Made by a program: the position numbers and the translations under genes. Shown piece after piece: positions 63,000-64,000 of a DNA stretch of 64,000 bases (the first letter of the stretch is position 1; each line of letters begins with the position of its first letter). This DNA is from an uncultured Clostridia bacterium (GTDB taxonomy: Bacteria > Bacillota > Clostridia > UMGS1810). Location: the NCBI GenBank assembly GCA_934454585.1, contig CAKSFP010000003.1:62001-126000 (forward strand). The letters run 5' to 3'. A model generated the notes under the pieces. The model worked only from the letters and a program-made list of their open reading frames with translations, did no database searches and was not told where the DNA came from.

Positions 63000-64000
63000 T
63001 CATTTTTGGGACAATACCTCCGCCAAAAGAATTTCAAACGGCGGTATCTCATCCACCACAAATTTTTTGTAACCCCCGTCAGCGGCGCTCGCACATATTT
63101 TTTGGGGTACACAGTTACTGTAATAAACAATCGCCTCATCCGAATCTGTTTTTATGCAAATGCAAACATTTTTTTGAGAATCATTCGTATAATTGAACAG
63201 GCTCACCAAAACTCTGCCCTCTTTTTCATAAGAGAGATTTCTTATCTTTGTTTCCGACTCGACATAGGCCGGCAAACCGTCGCGTGAAAGCCAACGGAAA
63301 ATTTTCTTGAGCTGTGTTGACTTAAAATAGTTGTTCAATGAGTTGTACGGATAATATCCCGAAACACAAATCCGTCCGCCGAGACTGTTTTCATACAAGC
63401 CCATGCAGCATTCGCCGATTACATTGCCATGATAATCCACCAGTTTGGAAAGTATTTGCACATCATCCGATACAGAAACAAGAGAATAAGCATCTCCCGG
63501 GTTAAACTCCTGCCTTCCGTTGCGCTTTCCGCCGAATATACCGTTGTTTATCAGAGTATCCGTATATTCCTCTATGGCGTCAACTTCAAATTTTTTCTCG
63601 ACTCTAAAGCCTGTATATTCCTCAAAACCGTTTTTATTCAGATACTCAAGAGCGGGAACATCCATATATACGCCGCCCGACAAAAGTGAGATTATATCGT
63701 TCCTTTCCATGACCGACAGGTTTTCACCGTTTACCGTAAAGACTTTGGCATATTGCTTATTAAACGCCTCCGGCAAACCAATGCTTAAAAGCTCATAATT
63801 ATAGCTCGTTGAACTTTCGGCAACCTGTTCGGAAAACGATATTTCCTTTTCCCAAAAATTCTCCGAGGGTACCGACGCGGCAATATACTTATCCCAATTG
63901 GCGTGTATTCCGCACGGTGAGCTGCCGGACAATTTTTCAAACACCAGTCTTGCGAACGGGGTTATACCATTTAACGCTGCCAAGTGTCTCTCGGCATTTT
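63000..64000 (-). CDS. Cut-off C-terminal part of a carbohydrate-active-type protein (5' end outside window)
   Basis: The frame is open to the right edge (…NAERHLAALNGITPFARLVF) and ends at a TGA at 63002-63000, so about 333 C-terminal residues are present. It contains the segment LLSGGVYMDVPALEYLNKNGF, cited in part as SGGVYMDVPALEYL, reminiscent of the class-I-glutamine-amidotransferase-like trimerisation domain of GH42 beta-galactosidases, followed by two beta-rich parts. The active site is not in view. It lies upstream of the GH95/DUF5703-like gene and is co-directional (9-base gap). Function uncertain. Confidence 0.6.
   Translation of the reverse strand, partial: NAERHLAALNGITPFARLVFEKLSGSSPCGIHANWDKYIAASVPSENFWEKEISFSEQVAESSTSYNYELLSIGLPEAFNKQYAKVFTVNGENLSVMERNDIISLLSGGVYMDVPALEYLNKNGFEEYTGFRVEKKFEVDAIEEYTDTLINNGIFGGKRNGRQEFNPGDAYSLVSVSDDVQILSKLVDYHGNVIGECCMGLYENSLGGRICVSGYYPYNSLNNYFKSTQLKKIFRWLSRDGLPAYVESETKIRNLSYEKEGRVLVSLFNYTNDSQKNVCICIKTDSDEAIVYYSNCVPQKICASAADGGYKKFVVDEIPPFEILLAEVLSQK

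Noticed and set aside
1..64000. Prophage, integrative element or defence island
   Set aside because: No integrase, transposase, capsid, restriction or nuclease-defence gene is present; the accessory genes are carbohydrate-related.

Overview
The window looks like a piece of a Clostridia-type Gram-positive (Firmicutes) chromosome that degrades polysaccharides. The evidence is strong AGGAGG-type ribosome binding sites throughout, frequent TTG and GTG starts, the L7Ae-like/rpsL/rpsG/fusA/tuf gene order, SLH-domain surface proteins, YesM/YesN-type regulators and a lipoprotein-dependent sugar ABC importer. The sequence does not allow a genus to be named. No tRNA, rRNA, CRISPR, phage or transposase gene is visible.

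Region 1 (1-21.4 kb) is mostly core metabolism. It holds ruvC-ruvA (cut by the left edge), argG with its own promoter and terminator, an iron-sulfur flavoprotein-like reductase, and the str ribosomal operon, in which four of five genes start with TTG or GTG. It continues with an AraC regulator divergent from a Gfo/Idh/MocA dehydrogenase plus sugar-isomerase pair, a YgjV-like membrane protein, an intergenic stretch rich in inverted repeats with a candidate 43-residue membrane peptide, and an NhaC-type antiporter behind a structured leader. Last come the GGGtGRT/Fe-S scaffold pair, asd-dapA-dapB of lysine and diaminopimelate synthesis, a SpoIID/LytB protein and queA.

Region 2 (21.4-42.5 kb) is a run of eleven minus-strand genes that reads as one glycan-use locus. 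It has an ABC importer (binding lipoprotein and two permeases), two large secreted clan GH-A-like hydrolases, two secreted lectin-like paralogs with swapped domain order, two SLH-domain surface proteins, and two GH28-like beta-helix proteins without signal peptides. Divergent from it (42.7-46.9 kb, plus strand) lies a regulator set: a sensor that lacks a kinase domain, a YesN-type response regulator and a YesM-type histidine kinase.

Region 3 (47.3-64 kb, minus strand) is a second glycan locus. It contains small esterases and SGNH-type hydrolases, two DMT exporters, a secreted Asp-box (GH74-like) giant, a glucosamine-6-phosphate deaminase fused to a ROK sugar kinase, nagA, a GH57-like enzyme, an (alpha/alpha)6-type GH95/DUF5703-like enzyme and a further cut-off protein. 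The amino-sugar genes suggest that the released glycan contains N-acetylhexosamine, feeding kinase, deacetylase and deaminase steps to fructose-6-phosphate.

Two copies of one miniature inverted-repeat element (31.1 and 50.0 kb) interrupt the two glycan loci. One copy is flanked by a perfect 12-bp direct repeat. The other carries long A/T-rich hairpins at the tips of its stems.
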